A stretch of DNA of 64,000 nucleotides from Aquilaria yunnanensis (lineage: Eukaryota; Streptophyta; Magnoliopsida; Malvales; Thymelaeaceae), in assembly GCA_039654915.1 (NCBI GenBank), contig CM077594.1:12242001-12306000 (forward strand), read 5' to 3'. Below are positions 21,288 through 32,500 of this stretch, in pieces. Position numbers and translations under genes: made by a program. Below the pieces are notes generated by a model, which was not told the DNA's origin, did no database searches, and saw only the letters and a list, made by a program, of their open reading frames with translations. The number at the start of each line of letters is the position of its first letter. Position 1 is the stretch's first letter.

Positions 21288-21529
21288 GATGAAAACGAGT
21301 TTGGGAAAAACAAAGAAAACGAGTTCGGGAAAAACAAAGAAGAAGCTTTGAAAAAAGCAAAAGGACTAAAACCCACCAAAGGTCTTGCCGGAATCTGGAT
21401 TCTTGGAAGCCGTCGTGAAAAGTGGTCGGAAAAATGCCTGAAAAAGGAGAACCGCCGCGAAAAATCGGGAAAGAATTAGAAGGCAAAAGAAAGCAAAAGC
21501 AGAAGAAGAAAGAGGGTTATGACAGGACT

Positions 21530-21539
21530 AATATATATA
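21530..21539 (-). promoter_or_regulatory. TATA box of the antisense gene in A1
   Basis: On the minus strand CCTATATATATTAG lies about 245 bases before the ATG at 21287. The spacing matches that in B. A CACGTG core at 21699-21704 lies about 165 bases upstream of it. A pyrimidine-rich TTTCTTCTTCTGC stretch follows, as in a plant leader. Confidence 0.6.
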
Positions 21540-21829
21540 GGCCGAGAAGGCCAGGAGAACCGTCGTCATTAGTACCCCTCGGAAGGCGAAGCGTCGCCAT
21601 AACTGCTAAGAGCGCCTGAAAAGTCGCGCCTGCCGTACTCAGTGCATTCTTACCCAATAAAAGTGTGCCATGTGTCGGTCATCACGCAGCAAACGTGCCA
21701 CGTGTCGTCCATCACGTCGAGCACGCCCTCTGACACCATTTGGTCTAAAGGCGCCACCCTAGACTGACTCTGCTCGATACAGGACGCGATGCATGAGCAG
21801 ACCTATAAAGGCAAGAAAGTAAGTTACCT

Positions 21830-22066
21830 CGAAGACACCAAAAGACAGCCTGTGACTTCGGGCAAAAGGTCTATCTTCGGTACAAGGTTATCCTATTTCC
21901 CCTTGCCACGAAGACACCAAGAGACAGCCTGTGACTTCGGGCAGAAGGTGTATCTTCGGCACAGGGACAGCCTATCTTCTCGCGCCTCGAGGACGCAAAA
22001 AGGACTGCCCATCGCTTCAGGCAGAAGAAGGCGTCTTCAGCGCAGATATCACAACCACAAGACCCG
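21830..22066 (+). repeat. About 79-bp tandem repeat, three copies, upstream of the A1 polypurine tract
   Basis: Copies start at 21830, 21909 and 21988 with CGAAGACACCAA or CGAGGACGCAAA and contain CTTCGGGCA-AAGG and ATCTTCGG. The third copy is more diverged. The related repeat in B has a period of about 81 bp. The array is upstream of the antisense promoter when read on the minus strand. Confidence 0.85.
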
Positions 22067-22103
22067 AAAACCGATGAACCGAAGTTTCTCACTTCGGCTT
22101 TTC

Positions 22104-22116
22104 GGAGGAGGGCCTG
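22104..22116 (+). other. Polypurine tract of A1
   Basis: GGAGGAGGGCCTG abuts the 3' LTR start at 22117. It is a less pure tract than in B but in the correct place for plus-strand priming. Confidence 0.65.
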
Positions 22117-23051
22117 TGATAGCCAAAGGCTATTGCCTCCTCGGTAGTAACTCCGCGCCAGAATATTGGCCGAAGAGTCTGACGTCACCCAAGAGAGGAT
22201 CTTTTTACTGACCTCGGAAGGTGCGAAGTCAAACACTATGAGCTCGAGACTTCGGTAGCTCGTCAGGAATTCCGAGGACAACACCGTCTCCATCGAGGGG
22301 CCAAACTGACCGTCTTCGGGTAAGAGAGCCATCTCTCTGAAGCAAGGGAGAATCTCCCCGAAGGAAGAGGCCCCAAAGAGGTCTTCCCCGAACAAGAAAC
22401 ACCTGAACAAGGTAATCCCCGAACTATGGGTGTGAGTCCCGAAGAAGGTGTTCATCAAGGGCGCTCCCAGAACTATGGGATAGATCCCGAAGGAGGTGCT
22501 CGCACTGAAGGGAGACCTCGCCCAGGGAACCTCGGGAGTACGGTATGAGCATTTAAGGAGCCTCTGACATGTCGCCCACAAGCCCTACACGTCACATCTG
22601 AACGGCGAACTGACACGCCGCAGCCGTCCCAGTCCTGACACAACCTGTCCGGGTCCAGGGCTAAAGGAGGCTGCAAATGGCTGCCTGTCCCCTAGGTCCA
22701 AAGAGACAGATCAAATCCGACCGAACACATGTCATGATCTGAACGGACCAGCTACTCCTATAAATACTAGGAAATGGGACTGGGCAAAGGATGGGCATTT
22801 TTCCTCCCTCTGAGAAAATACAAAACAGGCAAGACACTTGATCCCTTAGTGTTCTTCCTCCACTTTCACTCAGAAAACTAACTTGGGCGTCGGAGGGTCC
22901 TCCCCGGAAAAGCAAACCGAGGACCTCCTAACCTCTTCTTTGAGCTTTTCAGGCACACTCAGCTGGGAAACCAGAGCTCCAGGCGCTCGCCTCCTCAGGA
23001 AGTCTCTCCGCCTGTCAACATGACAGCAAACGAAGATGCTTCGGGGCATCA
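22117..23051 (+). repeat. 3' LTR of A1
   Basis: It is 935 bp, the same length as the 5' copy, with about 15 differences by eye. TATAAATA is at 22759-22766. It ends GGGGCATCA and is followed by the target copy AGCCT and the resumed minus-strand element E. It also carries the gag ATG at 23020. Confidence 0.95.
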
Positions 23052-23056
23052 AGCCT

Positions 23057-23862
23057 GGGACAAGTTCTACTTCTTCCATCTCTACCTTCGCGGAATCTTC
23101 TGCCTCGCCCTTTTTTGGCTTTAAAGCCTCTGCCTCTACAGCTTGTGCGAAGTTGTTTGCTGGAGCTTTTCGCGCTTTGACGAACACCTTCCTTACTTCG
23201 CCCTGATCAATGAAGATTTCCGCGTCTTCATCCTTGGTGGCAAAAGTGAGAGTCAAGTATCTTAGATCAGGGCGAATGTGCAGATTTCCCTGTGTTTGTC
23301 TCCCAAGGATGGCGTTGTATGATGAAGGGACATCCATAACGATGAACCTTGTCATTATGGAGGCGAATAACTCGTTTGTCCCATCAACCGAAGTCCCTTT
23401 CATCATTAGGGGAAGATCGATCCACCCAAGGACAGGTAGTTCGGATGGTCCTACCCCGAAGGTGGGTGAAGTGACGGGCTTGAGGTCGCTGTTGGATATG
23501 CCCAAGTTCGTCAGCAAATGTGAGAACAAGACATCTGCGTTTGATCCATCGTCAAGCAAGACTCTCTTGATGTCCTAGTTTCCTATCCTCACTATGACCA
23601 ACAGCGGGTCATCATGGGGAAAGACGACGGTGGAACCATCCTTGCGGGCCAGCTTCTTCGTCGAGCTCTAATATTCCATGATTGATATTTCTCTAGCCTT
23701 CCTCTTCCTTTCCGAGGATGGGAGTCCTGTTGTGATTGTTTGTATTATCCCCGCTGGAGTTGGAGGGCGCCTCTTCGGACTTCGGTTCCTCCATCTGTCG
23801 GAGTCGTAATCTTCGTCATCTGCCTTTCCTTCCTCCTCTTTCCTCCCCTTCGGGGAAGGCAT
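23057..23862 (-). pseudogene. Protease region of element E, broken
   Basis: Read from 23862 leftward it begins with the gag tail MPSPKGRKEEEGKADDEDYD and continues into a retropepsin-like domain with LLDDGSNADVLFSHLL and YNAILGRQTQG. Two amber codons break it. One follows MEY near 23667 (Gln in A1) and the other follows GN near 23577 (Trp in A1). Both fit C-to-T or G-to-A change. The frame then runs into the A1 LTR at 23051, so its last codons are foreign. Confidence 0.88.
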
Positions 23863-25392
23863 TCACAGATAACGTCGAAGTTGGCCTAGTTTTATTAGCG
23901 ACTCTATGTACTTCTTCAATTGGAAGCAGTCTTCAGTGTCGTGGCCGTGGTCGCGGTGAAACTGGCAGAACTTCTTCATATTTTTCTTATTATCAACGGT
24001 CATGGCCCTTGGCCGCTGGATCTGGGTTCCCTGCCTTTCCATTGTCATGAGGATGTTGGTCCTTGTGGTGTTCAGGGGTGTAAAGCTTGGGAGTTTCCTT
24101 CCCCGCACTATTCGAGGTCGGCCTGCTTGGTCAGCCGAACACCGTATTTGGTGGTTGGACCCTTCGGCACGGGCGTGCTCGGACTTCAGTCCAGCCATCC
24201 TCAGCTTTTCGCCTGTCATGTGCTGCTCGGCCCTTCGGTAAAACTCGCCAAACATGTCCGGAGGGTCTTTGGAAAATTCGTAAAAGAGCTGTGAGTCCCT
24301 CCGAAGGCCCCGTGTCGTGGCAAGGATGCGTATTTCGGGCCGAAAGTCTGGGACACTCAAGGCTTCTCTGTTAAACCTTTCGACATAGTCACGGATGGTT
24401 TCTCCGTTTCTCTGCGCTATGTCGAACATCTGGATAGGCATCTTCGCCGTTGGCCGACTTCCAATGAATTGCTGCGTGAAGGCTGTAGATAGCTCCTGGA
24501 ACTCCCTGATGGTTCCTGGAGCCAATTAATTGTACCACGCAATTGCTGGTCCTGTGAGGGTGACCTCAAAACATTTACACAAGGTAGCATCGTTTGCACC
24601 GTGCATCATCATGCTGCATCTGTACTTGGTCAGATGAGCCTGTGGATCAGTCCGACCATCATAAGTTTCCAGCCGAGGTACTCAGAAGTCACCTGGCATG
24701 GCTGCCTCTACTATAGTTCGAGTGAACGGGGACTCATCCCCACAGAAGGTTTCAGATAGCCTGGCCCAGACCGGCTTGCGAGCTACTTGTTTTTCCACTC
24801 TGTCCAACCTCGCTAATATTTTCTCCATAAGGATCGTGGCACTAGGTTCTTCTTTTGGGAAGGGAGATTGCCGGCGCCTCTTCGGAGAGTGACTTCGACG
24901 CTGATTGGATGGAGACTTCGCCTCAGGTGACGAGCTTCTCCGGTGTGGGATCTTGGGTCACTTGGACCCAACTCGTCCTATAAGCCGTGCCCCGAGCGGC
25001 ATATTTTCTGTTGAAGACTCCTCACGTGGATCCCCGTCTCTCGAACTATGATGGACTGGTTTGGGGCTTCCTTCCCGAGGGCGTGCAAGCGAGGGAGACC
25101 TTTGGGCCTGAGTTTGTTGTGGCCACCTTCGATCTATCTGCTGTGTCATTTCAGCCACAACAGAACGTTGAAAGTCGCGTAAAAACCTCATGGTTATGAC
25201 CAGAGGACGCTCTTCCTTAGGCATGAAAGTCCTTGGATAGGTTTGCTTAGTAGCCGGTTGAACTTCAGGCGCGGACGGGGACCTCGAAAGTCCCTTGTCC
25301 TTCGAACGCCGAGTTTCAACAACGGCGACCTGAGGGTAAATTCCCACAGACGGTGCCAAATGATGCCCAGAGGCATCTTTGTTGGAAGACAT
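23863..25392 (-). pseudogene. gag of element E, broken
   Basis: The ATG at 25392-25390 lies 32 bases inside the LTR and opens MSSNKDASGHHLAPSVG, homologous to the starts of A and B. The Arg/Ser/Pro-rich N-terminus runs to a TGA at 24958. The gag core is in register at 24525-23863 (ELSTAFTQQFIGSRPTAKMP, ETIRDYVERFNREAL, CQFHRDHGHDTEDC). A TGA at 23863 precedes MPSPKG, where A1 has Arg. The stretch 24526-24957 has further disruptions. Confidence 0.88.
25341..25358 (-). other. Primer-binding site of element E
   Basis: The minus strand reads TGGCACCGTCTGTGGGAA, the PBS of A and B with one G-to-A change. It sits two bases from the LTR end at 25361. Confidence 0.8.
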
Positions 25393-26232
25393 CGTGACTT
25401 CGGGAGGGACTTCCTGAGAGGGAGAACGTCTGGAGCCTAGATTTCCCAGGGGAGTGTGCCTGTAAAACTTGTAAAAAAGGGTTAGGAGGTCCCCGGGATC
25501 TTTTTCCAGGGACGAGCCTCCGACGCCCAAGTTAGTGCCCTGAGAGGTGAAAGAAGGGGAGCACTAAGAGGTTTAGTCGCCTTGCCTGTTTGTACTTTCT
25601 CAGGGGGAGAGGGTCGGATTCCGAGGGGTCCCTTTGCCAGGGCCTGTTTCCTGGTATTTATAGGAGTTCCCAGCCCGTTCAGATTATGACACGTGTTCGG
25701 TCGAATGTTCTCTGTGTTTCTGGGCGTAGGGGACAAGTAGCAGTTTGTAGGCTCCTCGAGCCTTGAGCCGAGACAGGTTGTGACAAGACCTGGACGGCGT
25801 TGGCGTGTCAGACCGCCGTTTGGGGCGGCGTGTAGCACTTGTGGGCGACATGTCAGAGGCTCCTTAAATGCTCATGTCATACTCCTGAGGTCCTCTGGGT
25901 GAGGTCGTTCTTTGGTACGGATGACCTTCTTTGGTAGTTATGCTTTGTAGTTCGGGAAGTCCCCTGGTTCGAGGGTTCCACCTTCGGGGAAGCTCTCTCC
26001 TACTTACAATAGCTGGTTCTTTATCCCCGAAGGCAATCCGGTTGGTCCCCCGAGGGAGCCGGCGATACCTTTGAAATGCCTAGCGTATTCAGCCGAAGTC
26101 TGGCCTTCGTGATATCTGACTTCGCTCCTTCCGAGGTCAGCGATAGTGCCTCTTTCAGATGACGCCAGGTTTCCCGACCATGTTTTCCTCAGGAAGTATG
26201 TACTGAGAAAGGCGATAGCCCTTCGGCTATCA
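25361..26232 (-). repeat. 5' LTR of element E
   Basis: This 872-bp LTR is in minus orientation. It starts TGATAGCC-GAAG-GGCTATC, an inverted repeat with 7-base arms, and ends GGGCATCA. TATAAATA is at 25662-25655 and AACACGTGTC at 25697-25688, with 35-base spacing as in A and B. It represents a third related family, similar to A only in blocks. Confidence 0.9.
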
Positions 26233-26286
26233 AAGGCATAGTAAAATTTTGATGATGGTATAATTGACCCTTGGAGCTTCAAATAG

Positions 26287-26524
26287 GTTAATGGCAGCCT
26301 CTTGCCTGCTTCTATGATATCAGTTTATTGTGCTTATGTTTGCTACACCGGCATCTCAAGTGAACCAAGGGATTATGTTTGCAATGGTCTGAACCATTCA
26401 AAAGCAGTTTATTTTAGCACTTTTATTCTTGGGATGCTCATAACAGTACTCTCAGTGCTCTACTCAGCTCTACGGGCAGGTTCTTCAACGACATTTTTGT
26501 CACCACCTTATTCCCCCAAGTCAG
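26287..26524 (+). pseudogene. SERINC/TMS1-type serine incorporator exon, orphan
   Basis: A 238-bp open segment starts after an AG at 26285-26286 and ends at a plausible GTACTT donor. The translation VNGSLLPASMISVYCAYVCY, then TGISSEPRDYVCNGL, a hydrophobic stretch and LSVLYSALRAGSSTTFLSPP is characteristic of plant SERINC multipass membrane proteins. Family members are about 400 residues. No other exon was found in the window, and element E ends only 54 bases upstream. It may be a host-gene exon whose neighbours lie left of E, or a fragment captured by the CACTA element ending at 27210. It is not functional alone. Confidence 0.75.
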
Positions 26525-26837
26525 GTACTTAATCAGCTTCTGGGAAATTTCAGTTATGGAGATGATGACTGTAGGAGGAAGGCAACTCCGACAAAGGTCC
26601 TATAAGAAGGTTAAAGCAAAAGCAATAAGTGGCGGTGCGTGGTGTGTGCGCACAGTATAGATTTTAAGAAGTGTTTATAGTTCCGAGCATGTAGATGCTA
26701 TGAGGAACGATCATGTGTACAATTTTGTTTCTTGATCTTTGATTGAGAATTATATATATAAGGCGAGTATTTGGTGTTCGTTAGCTTTGCCCTCGTAGAG
26801 ACATGCGCCCAAAGTTTTCGAGGGAGTGATATTTAGT
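26525..26837 (+). other. Non-coding interval with a possible RCC1-repeat scrap
   Basis: About 26527-26640 can be read as QLLGNFSYGDDDCRRKATPT, then KV, and in another frame VKAKAISGGAWC. This recalls one RCC1/UVR8-type repeat with a frameshift, but the match is short and uncertain. An AT run (26749-26762) resembling a TATA box follows. No gene is supported. Confidence 0.3.
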
Positions 26838-27210
26838 TGTTCCGAATTACCAACTGTCATGGCGGTTGGTATTTACCAACGTGCATGGTGCATTGGTAAG
26901 TACCAACTGCCATGTGCGTTGGTAAGTACCATGGCAGTTGGTAATTACCAACGCGCATGGCAGTTGGTAACTTAAACTACGCGTTGGAAACCAAGACCGG
27001 TTCCTGACCGTTGGTAATTACCAATGTGCATTTTACCACGTGCACGCGTTGAAATTTACCAACGTGTTAATTTTTACGCGTTGGTAAAAAAATTTCCAAT
27101 GAATCGAATACCAACGTGCGTTTACCAACGGCTCCGCGTTGGTGAATTCAGTTTACCAACGCACAGCAGTTGGTAACTGCGCGTTGGTAACCTATCAAAT
27201 TTTAGTAGTG
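26838..27210 (+). mobile_element. CACTA transposon right terminus with palindromic subterminal repeats
   Basis: The segment ends TTTTAGTAGTG, the complement of a CACTA terminal repeat (CACTACTAAAA). For about 370 bp before it, TTGGTAA and its complement TTACCAA recur more than fifteen times, often joined as TTGGTAATTACCAA. Dense short subterminal repeats like these are the transposase-binding regions of En/Spm-type elements. No matching left terminus was found in the window, so the element is partial or its left end lies beyond element E. Confidence 0.65.
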
Positions 27211-28347
27211 ATTGATTGTGCAATTTAATTCGTTAAACCAAAGCTAATTATATAGTAATTAGAAAAAATATTTAGTATAAATTAGTCTACTTTTGTTAGT
27301 TAGAAGAAAGAACAAAATAATTTCAAGTCTATACGATGCAAAAATTACTAGGCTTTGGATATATAACTTGAGGTAATTGTATGTAATTCTATCCACAATC
27401 ATTTTAATCTTTTATTTTTCTTATTTTATTTTTATTAAACAAAATAAATTTCTCATACTATCTAATATTTCTATCTTTTTTGCATTAGAAATGATGGATT
27501 TGTACTTTTTCTCTATGATAGTTTAACTTGTTTCATAAAATTTTTTTAGATATAGTTAGATGTAATTAATTTTGTTGTTTTTAATTTTACTACACTAATC
27601 TTTTCTCCTTTTTTATTTAAAAAATAAAATTAATCTATTTTTACAATTCTTATTTCCCTTTTCATTCTCTTCACCTACTCACAACTAATTTAAGTAATTT
27701 TTTGTTAAATATTTTATTAATATAAAAATAAAAAATAAAATTTCATCTCAACTCTATATGTTTTATTTTTAGTATTTAAGTTTGAAGAATTAATTGAAAT
27801 TTACATTTCCAAGTCTGATGATTAGAAATTAATGTTCTATTCTTTATTTAGTTTTTGGGTAACTTTAAAAATAAAAATATTTAAAATTGAACTTACTTTT
27901 TAGATTTTAAATGGATCATTATTCATATAATTGTTATATTCATTGCTTTATAAGAAAAAACTTAAAAATTGTTAAATTTTCAAATATGTATATAATATAA
28001 TAACTAATACATTAGTTGCCAAACTGTATTTTGCGGACGCGGACAACTTGATTGGCCGAACTGAATGTGTTGTTTTATTTGTTTTCTTGGACAGTAAGAT
28101 CTTGTGATTTTGTTTGTTTTGTTGGAGAACAAGATCTTGTGATGGTAATTAGGTGTGGTTTATTTCCCTTGCTCGATGTGGTTTAGATTCAGTTTTCTGG
28201 TTCTTTTGGGTTTGTTATAGAGTTTTAGGTAGGTAAAAGAAGGAAAATTTCCATTTATGTATTTACTATATGAAATCATTCACTGATATTTTGATTTGAG
28301 TTGGTATTGATGTTTTAGATCTAGAGGAAATTAGCTGCGTATAAAGT
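27211..28347. other. AT-rich interval without genes
   Basis: The sequence is AT-rich, with runs of A and T and a short direct repeat of AAGATCTTGTGAT around 28098-28143. No open frame with recognisable similarity, RNA gene or clear element terminus was seen. Confidence 0.6.
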
Positions 28348-29180
28348 TAGTGGTGATCGGTGGGCCTAACAAGCCAGGGACCGACCTAGCTCAATTGGGC
28401 CAAAGCCTGGGTTGTGCCTGTGCGTGCCTGGGTTTGGGTCTAGGCTGAGCTTTTTTATTTTTAAAGTTTTTTAATTTTTTTAATAATTTATTAATTTTTT
28501 TGAAAATATTTACTTATTTTTATAATTTTTTGAAAAAAACACCACCACCAATACAAATTTCAATAATAACATAGCCAAGTGACGCTTAAAAACAAATTGG
28601 AACAGGACTTACATGATAAATGACAAAATGTTTCAATAAACCGAACTGAAATGAAATCCTATGATTTATAGAGACTTGAAGAGAAATGTAGAGAAACTTG
28701 TAAAAGTAAAGAAAAGAGTGTAGGAAGTTGTATGAAAAAGTAAGGAATGAGGGCAGGTATATATAGGAGTTGGAAAATTTTGGTTGGATGAAAATAACCT
28801 TGAAAACTAGCCTTTTTTTAATGTTAAGGGGGGGTAAGGGTTGGGGGTAAAGATTTTGTCTCATTCTAGCCGTTTGAACCAGATGTAGGTCCTTAACCTA
28901 CAAATTTCCAATTTTTTTTTTAATCAGGTAGCCACTGGAGAGATTTTAAAACGGTAGGCCAAGTCAGCCCAATTTAGACAGATCATGCTTGGCTGAGCTG
29001 AGCAGGGTCTAGTTTTCTTTGCGTGCCTGGGTCGGTTCTAGGTTCCTCCTCCTCAAGCCCATACATAGCTCAACATCCACAGAGTCTTCTGTGTGTTGGG
29101 GCGATCTAGGATTTAACCGAGCTTGGACCGGGTTAGACCCGTGCAGATTCTAGGTTGGGCTGGGCCAACGTTCACCTCTA
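28348..29180. mobile_element. Small non-autonomous hAT-like element
   Basis: The ends are imperfect inverted repeats: TAGTGGTGATCGGTGGGCC at the left, and on the complement of the right TAGAGGTGAACGTTGGCCC. The GC-richer ends (28348-28450 and 28950-29180) flank an AT-rich centre. The end pattern is common for plant hAT-derived miniature elements. The 8-bp flanks (TATAAAGT and TAGATCAT) do not match, so target duplications are lost or the ends are slightly misplaced. It has no coding capacity. Confidence 0.55.
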
Positions 29181-29526
29181 TAGATCATTAGCGAGGAGAA
29201 TATTCTAGTCATCCAACTTTGCAAACACCACACCCCTAAAATTACTTTTGTGCCTTCATTAAAACAGCTAAATCCCATCATGCACTCATCTCTATAGTCC
29301 CATTGTTCTTACTCACACGGTCATTCAAGCCGACGAGGTCAAATCGATGGAGGATCCACAATCCTTGTCCATCCACGGTAATTAAGTCACACCCATGCTG
29401 TCTCGTTGGCCACTAACCACTGTCCAAGCTGCCTATGCCACCGTTCCCCTGAATTGCTTCAGATCGTCTGGGTTGAAGAATTTGGAGAAGAAATTTTGAC
29501 CCGCAAGATCCATTTGACAAACCAAT
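29181..29526. other. Interval without recognised features
   Basis: Mixed-composition sequence between two hAT-type elements. No gene or repeat was recognised. Confidence 0.5.
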
Positions 29527-29534
29527 TCTCCAAA

Positions 29535-32500
29535 TAGGACTGACCATGGTTCAGGTTAGTTCAGGTTAACAGTGGAACTGAACCAAACCGAAAAGCCTCA
29601 GTTCTCCAAAATTTTAACCCAACCCGAGAACCAAGAACCAACAAGAACTAGAACCAAGGTTCTGGGTTTTTCAGTTCTAGGTCCTCAAGTCTATTGGTTC
29701 CAAAACATACACAATATCAGAACATCAAAATCCACACTAATTCCATCACAACAATTTTATATAGCATTCAACATCTACAAAATTAAATCCAAATTTAAAT
29801 ACAAAAGTTCTTAATAGAATTCAAAGTTTGTTACACATATTTAGTAGAATTCAAAGTCTTACACATATTCTTTCAACAGCAACACCAACTACACATATTT
29901 CATCACCAGCACCGATGACACATATTCTCTAACCAACGCCAACATCTATGAACTCTCCAACTACATGCAGTTTTCACCTACAACTTCACCATCACATGTA
30001 ATTTAACTGCAGTCCTAACTCATAAACAACCAGCCTCATTGTTTTTATTTAGTTAGCACTACATATTTCCTTGTATTAAGCAATAATTCCATTGCCAATT
30101 ACTATCATCATATCATTGAAGAAAAGTAAAAGACAGTGAACAAAACATGCACTTACTTGTGCAACTGCCCCTAACATGCAATATTAGCCTTTGTGGTGAT
30201 GCCAGACTCCATGTTCAAATCACACAAATCTAAGAGACAAGCATATAATCAATCAAAATAAAACCATACAACCAAATTAATCAATAAATTAGTAACATTA
30301 AAACCAACACATAACATTTACCTTTTTCAATTTTCTCCAAATCCTCAAGATTTTCTTCAACTAGAATAAGTACAGGGGAAGCACGAAGCCAATCTTGCCT
30401 ACAAATGAAGGCTTGAATCATAGCAGGAGTTAAAGAACTCCGAAATGAATCAAGAACTCTACCACCAATGGAGAAGGCCAATTCTGATGCAACAGTGAAA
30501 ATAGGAATACTTAGCACATCTTTTGCAATCTTAGAAAACAATACATACCTTGGTGCTTTCACCTTCCACCAATTCAATATATCAAAAGCATCTATATCTT
30601 TTTCATGTTGTTCATTTAAATATTTTTCTAACTCCGATTTGATATCCACCGTATCTTCTTCTTTTATGGTGTCCTTCAATTTGGATTTCAACAGAGAAAG
30701 ATGGCTTCTTTCTCAACCATCAATGTCCATGAATTCATAAATTTTTGCCGTATTGTTGTCCACTTTATTTGAAGGTAAAGAATCATAAAAATTAACCAAA
30801 ATAATCAATGTACCCTTTACTTTAGCTGTCAACTTCTCTGCCTCATCTTTCTCATACAATTGGCTAAACATAGCTTTCATATACTTGAGCTTGTACCTGG
30901 GGTCAAGGACCATTGCACCAAACAACATCATATTCATCTTTTCTACATTCCCCCAGTATTTGTCAAAATTTTCCTTCATTTTCATAGCCATTAACTTCAA
31001 GTTTTGATCATCACTTTTCATCCGCTCATTTAAAAGGCACAACATGGAACAAATCTCAATAACAAAGTTATTGGAAATGACATATAAAGAACCAGAGATT
31101 TGCAAAGTAGTATAGTAAAAGGCTTGCAAGAACTTGACTAAAATTTTGACCTTTTCCCAGTCATACTCACTGGGTATCCAACTTTTCCCCAAGAGTTCAA
31201 CTACATATTTGAAATCTATCTCCTCTAATCTCTCAAAGGCTTTCTGAAATTTAACTGTAGTTTCTAACATTAGGTAGGTTGAATTCCATCTAGTCACTAC
31301 ATCCAAACATAAATGACTTTTGAACCCTATTTTTTCATGCTTAAAACATTCTTTATATGTGTTAAGCCTTTGATGAGAAGCCCCAACAAAACGAACAGCT
31401 TCACGAATCTTTGAAATAGTCAAATCTGATTCTTTTAAACCATCATGCACAACAAGATTAAGAATGTAGGCAACACATCTCATATGAAGAAAAGCACAAA
31501 ATAAAACAGTTGAACTCCGATCCTTACGCTTCTTCTTCAAATATGCAATGACAATATCATTAGAACTTACATTATCAACTTTTACTGTAAAAACATTATG
31601 AAGCTTCCAATCATGCAAGCACTTTTCAATCTCCCTAACAATGTCATCACCCTTAAGACTAGAGATTGGAAAAAAGTTCAAAATTCTTTTATGCAGCTTC
31701 CAATTATTATCAATAAAGTGAACTATAAGACACATGTTAATATTTTGCAGAGAAGACCATGTATTAGTAGTTAGACAAACCCTTTGTGTATTATTTTCCA
31801 AGGCAGCCATTAACTTTTTTTTCTCCTCTAAGTAAGGCCCTCATGCAACCTCTAGCTATTGTAAAACGGGAAGGCATACAAAATCGAGGCTCACAAAGTT
31901 GAATAAAATTACGAAAGCCTTCCCATTCTACAAACTTAAAGGGTAATTCATCTACCATTATCATCTTGCACAACCCATTCTTTAAAGCCTCTTGGTCAAA
32001 CTTCACAATAAAAACACTACAAGTGTCCTGATCTTGCATCTGAATAGCTAGACATTTTTTCTTCTTAATGCATTTATGAAAATGTTTCCACAATGGGCTT
32101 ATACCATATGTACTTGGACGAACATAAATCTTTCCACAATTCTTACATTTAGCTTTTTCTTTTTCTTTTTCTTGTGGATCGAGAATCTTAACAAAAGTAG
32201 CCCAAATTTTAGAACATGTATTTTAGTCTACTACATTCCAAAACCAATCCCTTCTGTGCTTAAAACATTAGGCGTTGGAGCACTTAGAGCACTAGTAGCT
32301 CATACACTTGGAGTTGATGGCTTATTTTAGCTGGAGGAGATGTATTTGACATCTGTCATTTTTTTATTACAATTTTATATTACAACATTCAACTAAAATA
32401 AACCAGCATAAACAAACAAGCAACACCAATAACAACAAAACTATGTTCCCTCAATACCCACTGAATATGAAGATACAGAACTTGATATTTCCATCATGGT

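Larger units (their letters stand above)
954..23051 (+). mobile_element. LTR retrotransposon A1 (Ty3/gypsy, Tat lineage), carries nested element B
   Basis: This is a complete element with 935-bp LTRs at 954-1888 and 22117-23051, flanked by a 5-bp target duplication in element E. Removing B (10947 bp) and its 5-bp duplication leaves an element of about 11.1 kb. The order is LTR, PBS, gag, protease, RT, RNase H, archaeal-type RNase H, integrase, tandem repeats, an antisense spliced gene, more repeats, polypurine tract and LTR. The extra RNase H and antisense ORF assign it to the Tat lineage. I count about 15 LTR differences by eye (about 1.6%), so the insertion is fairly recent. It is not autonomous: gag is split, a TGA lies at 15053, and 64 bp are missing near 16855. 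Confidence 0.95.
23052..26232 (-). mobile_element. Element E, right segment (gag, protease and 5' LTR)
   Basis: This is the 5' half of the minus-strand Tat element whose pol lies at 1-953. It ends at 26232 with an LTR start TGATAGCC on the minus strand. The bases beyond (26233-26237, aaagg) should be one copy of its target duplication, with the partner outside the window. Gag and protease contain several stops, many at CGA, CAG or TGG codons, so it is older and more decayed than A1. Confidence 0.9.

Noticed and set aside
28340..29188. A target duplication for the small hAT-like element at 28348-29180
   Set aside because: The flanking octamers TATAAAGT and TAGATCAT agree at only about half the positions, so the duplication is not claimed.
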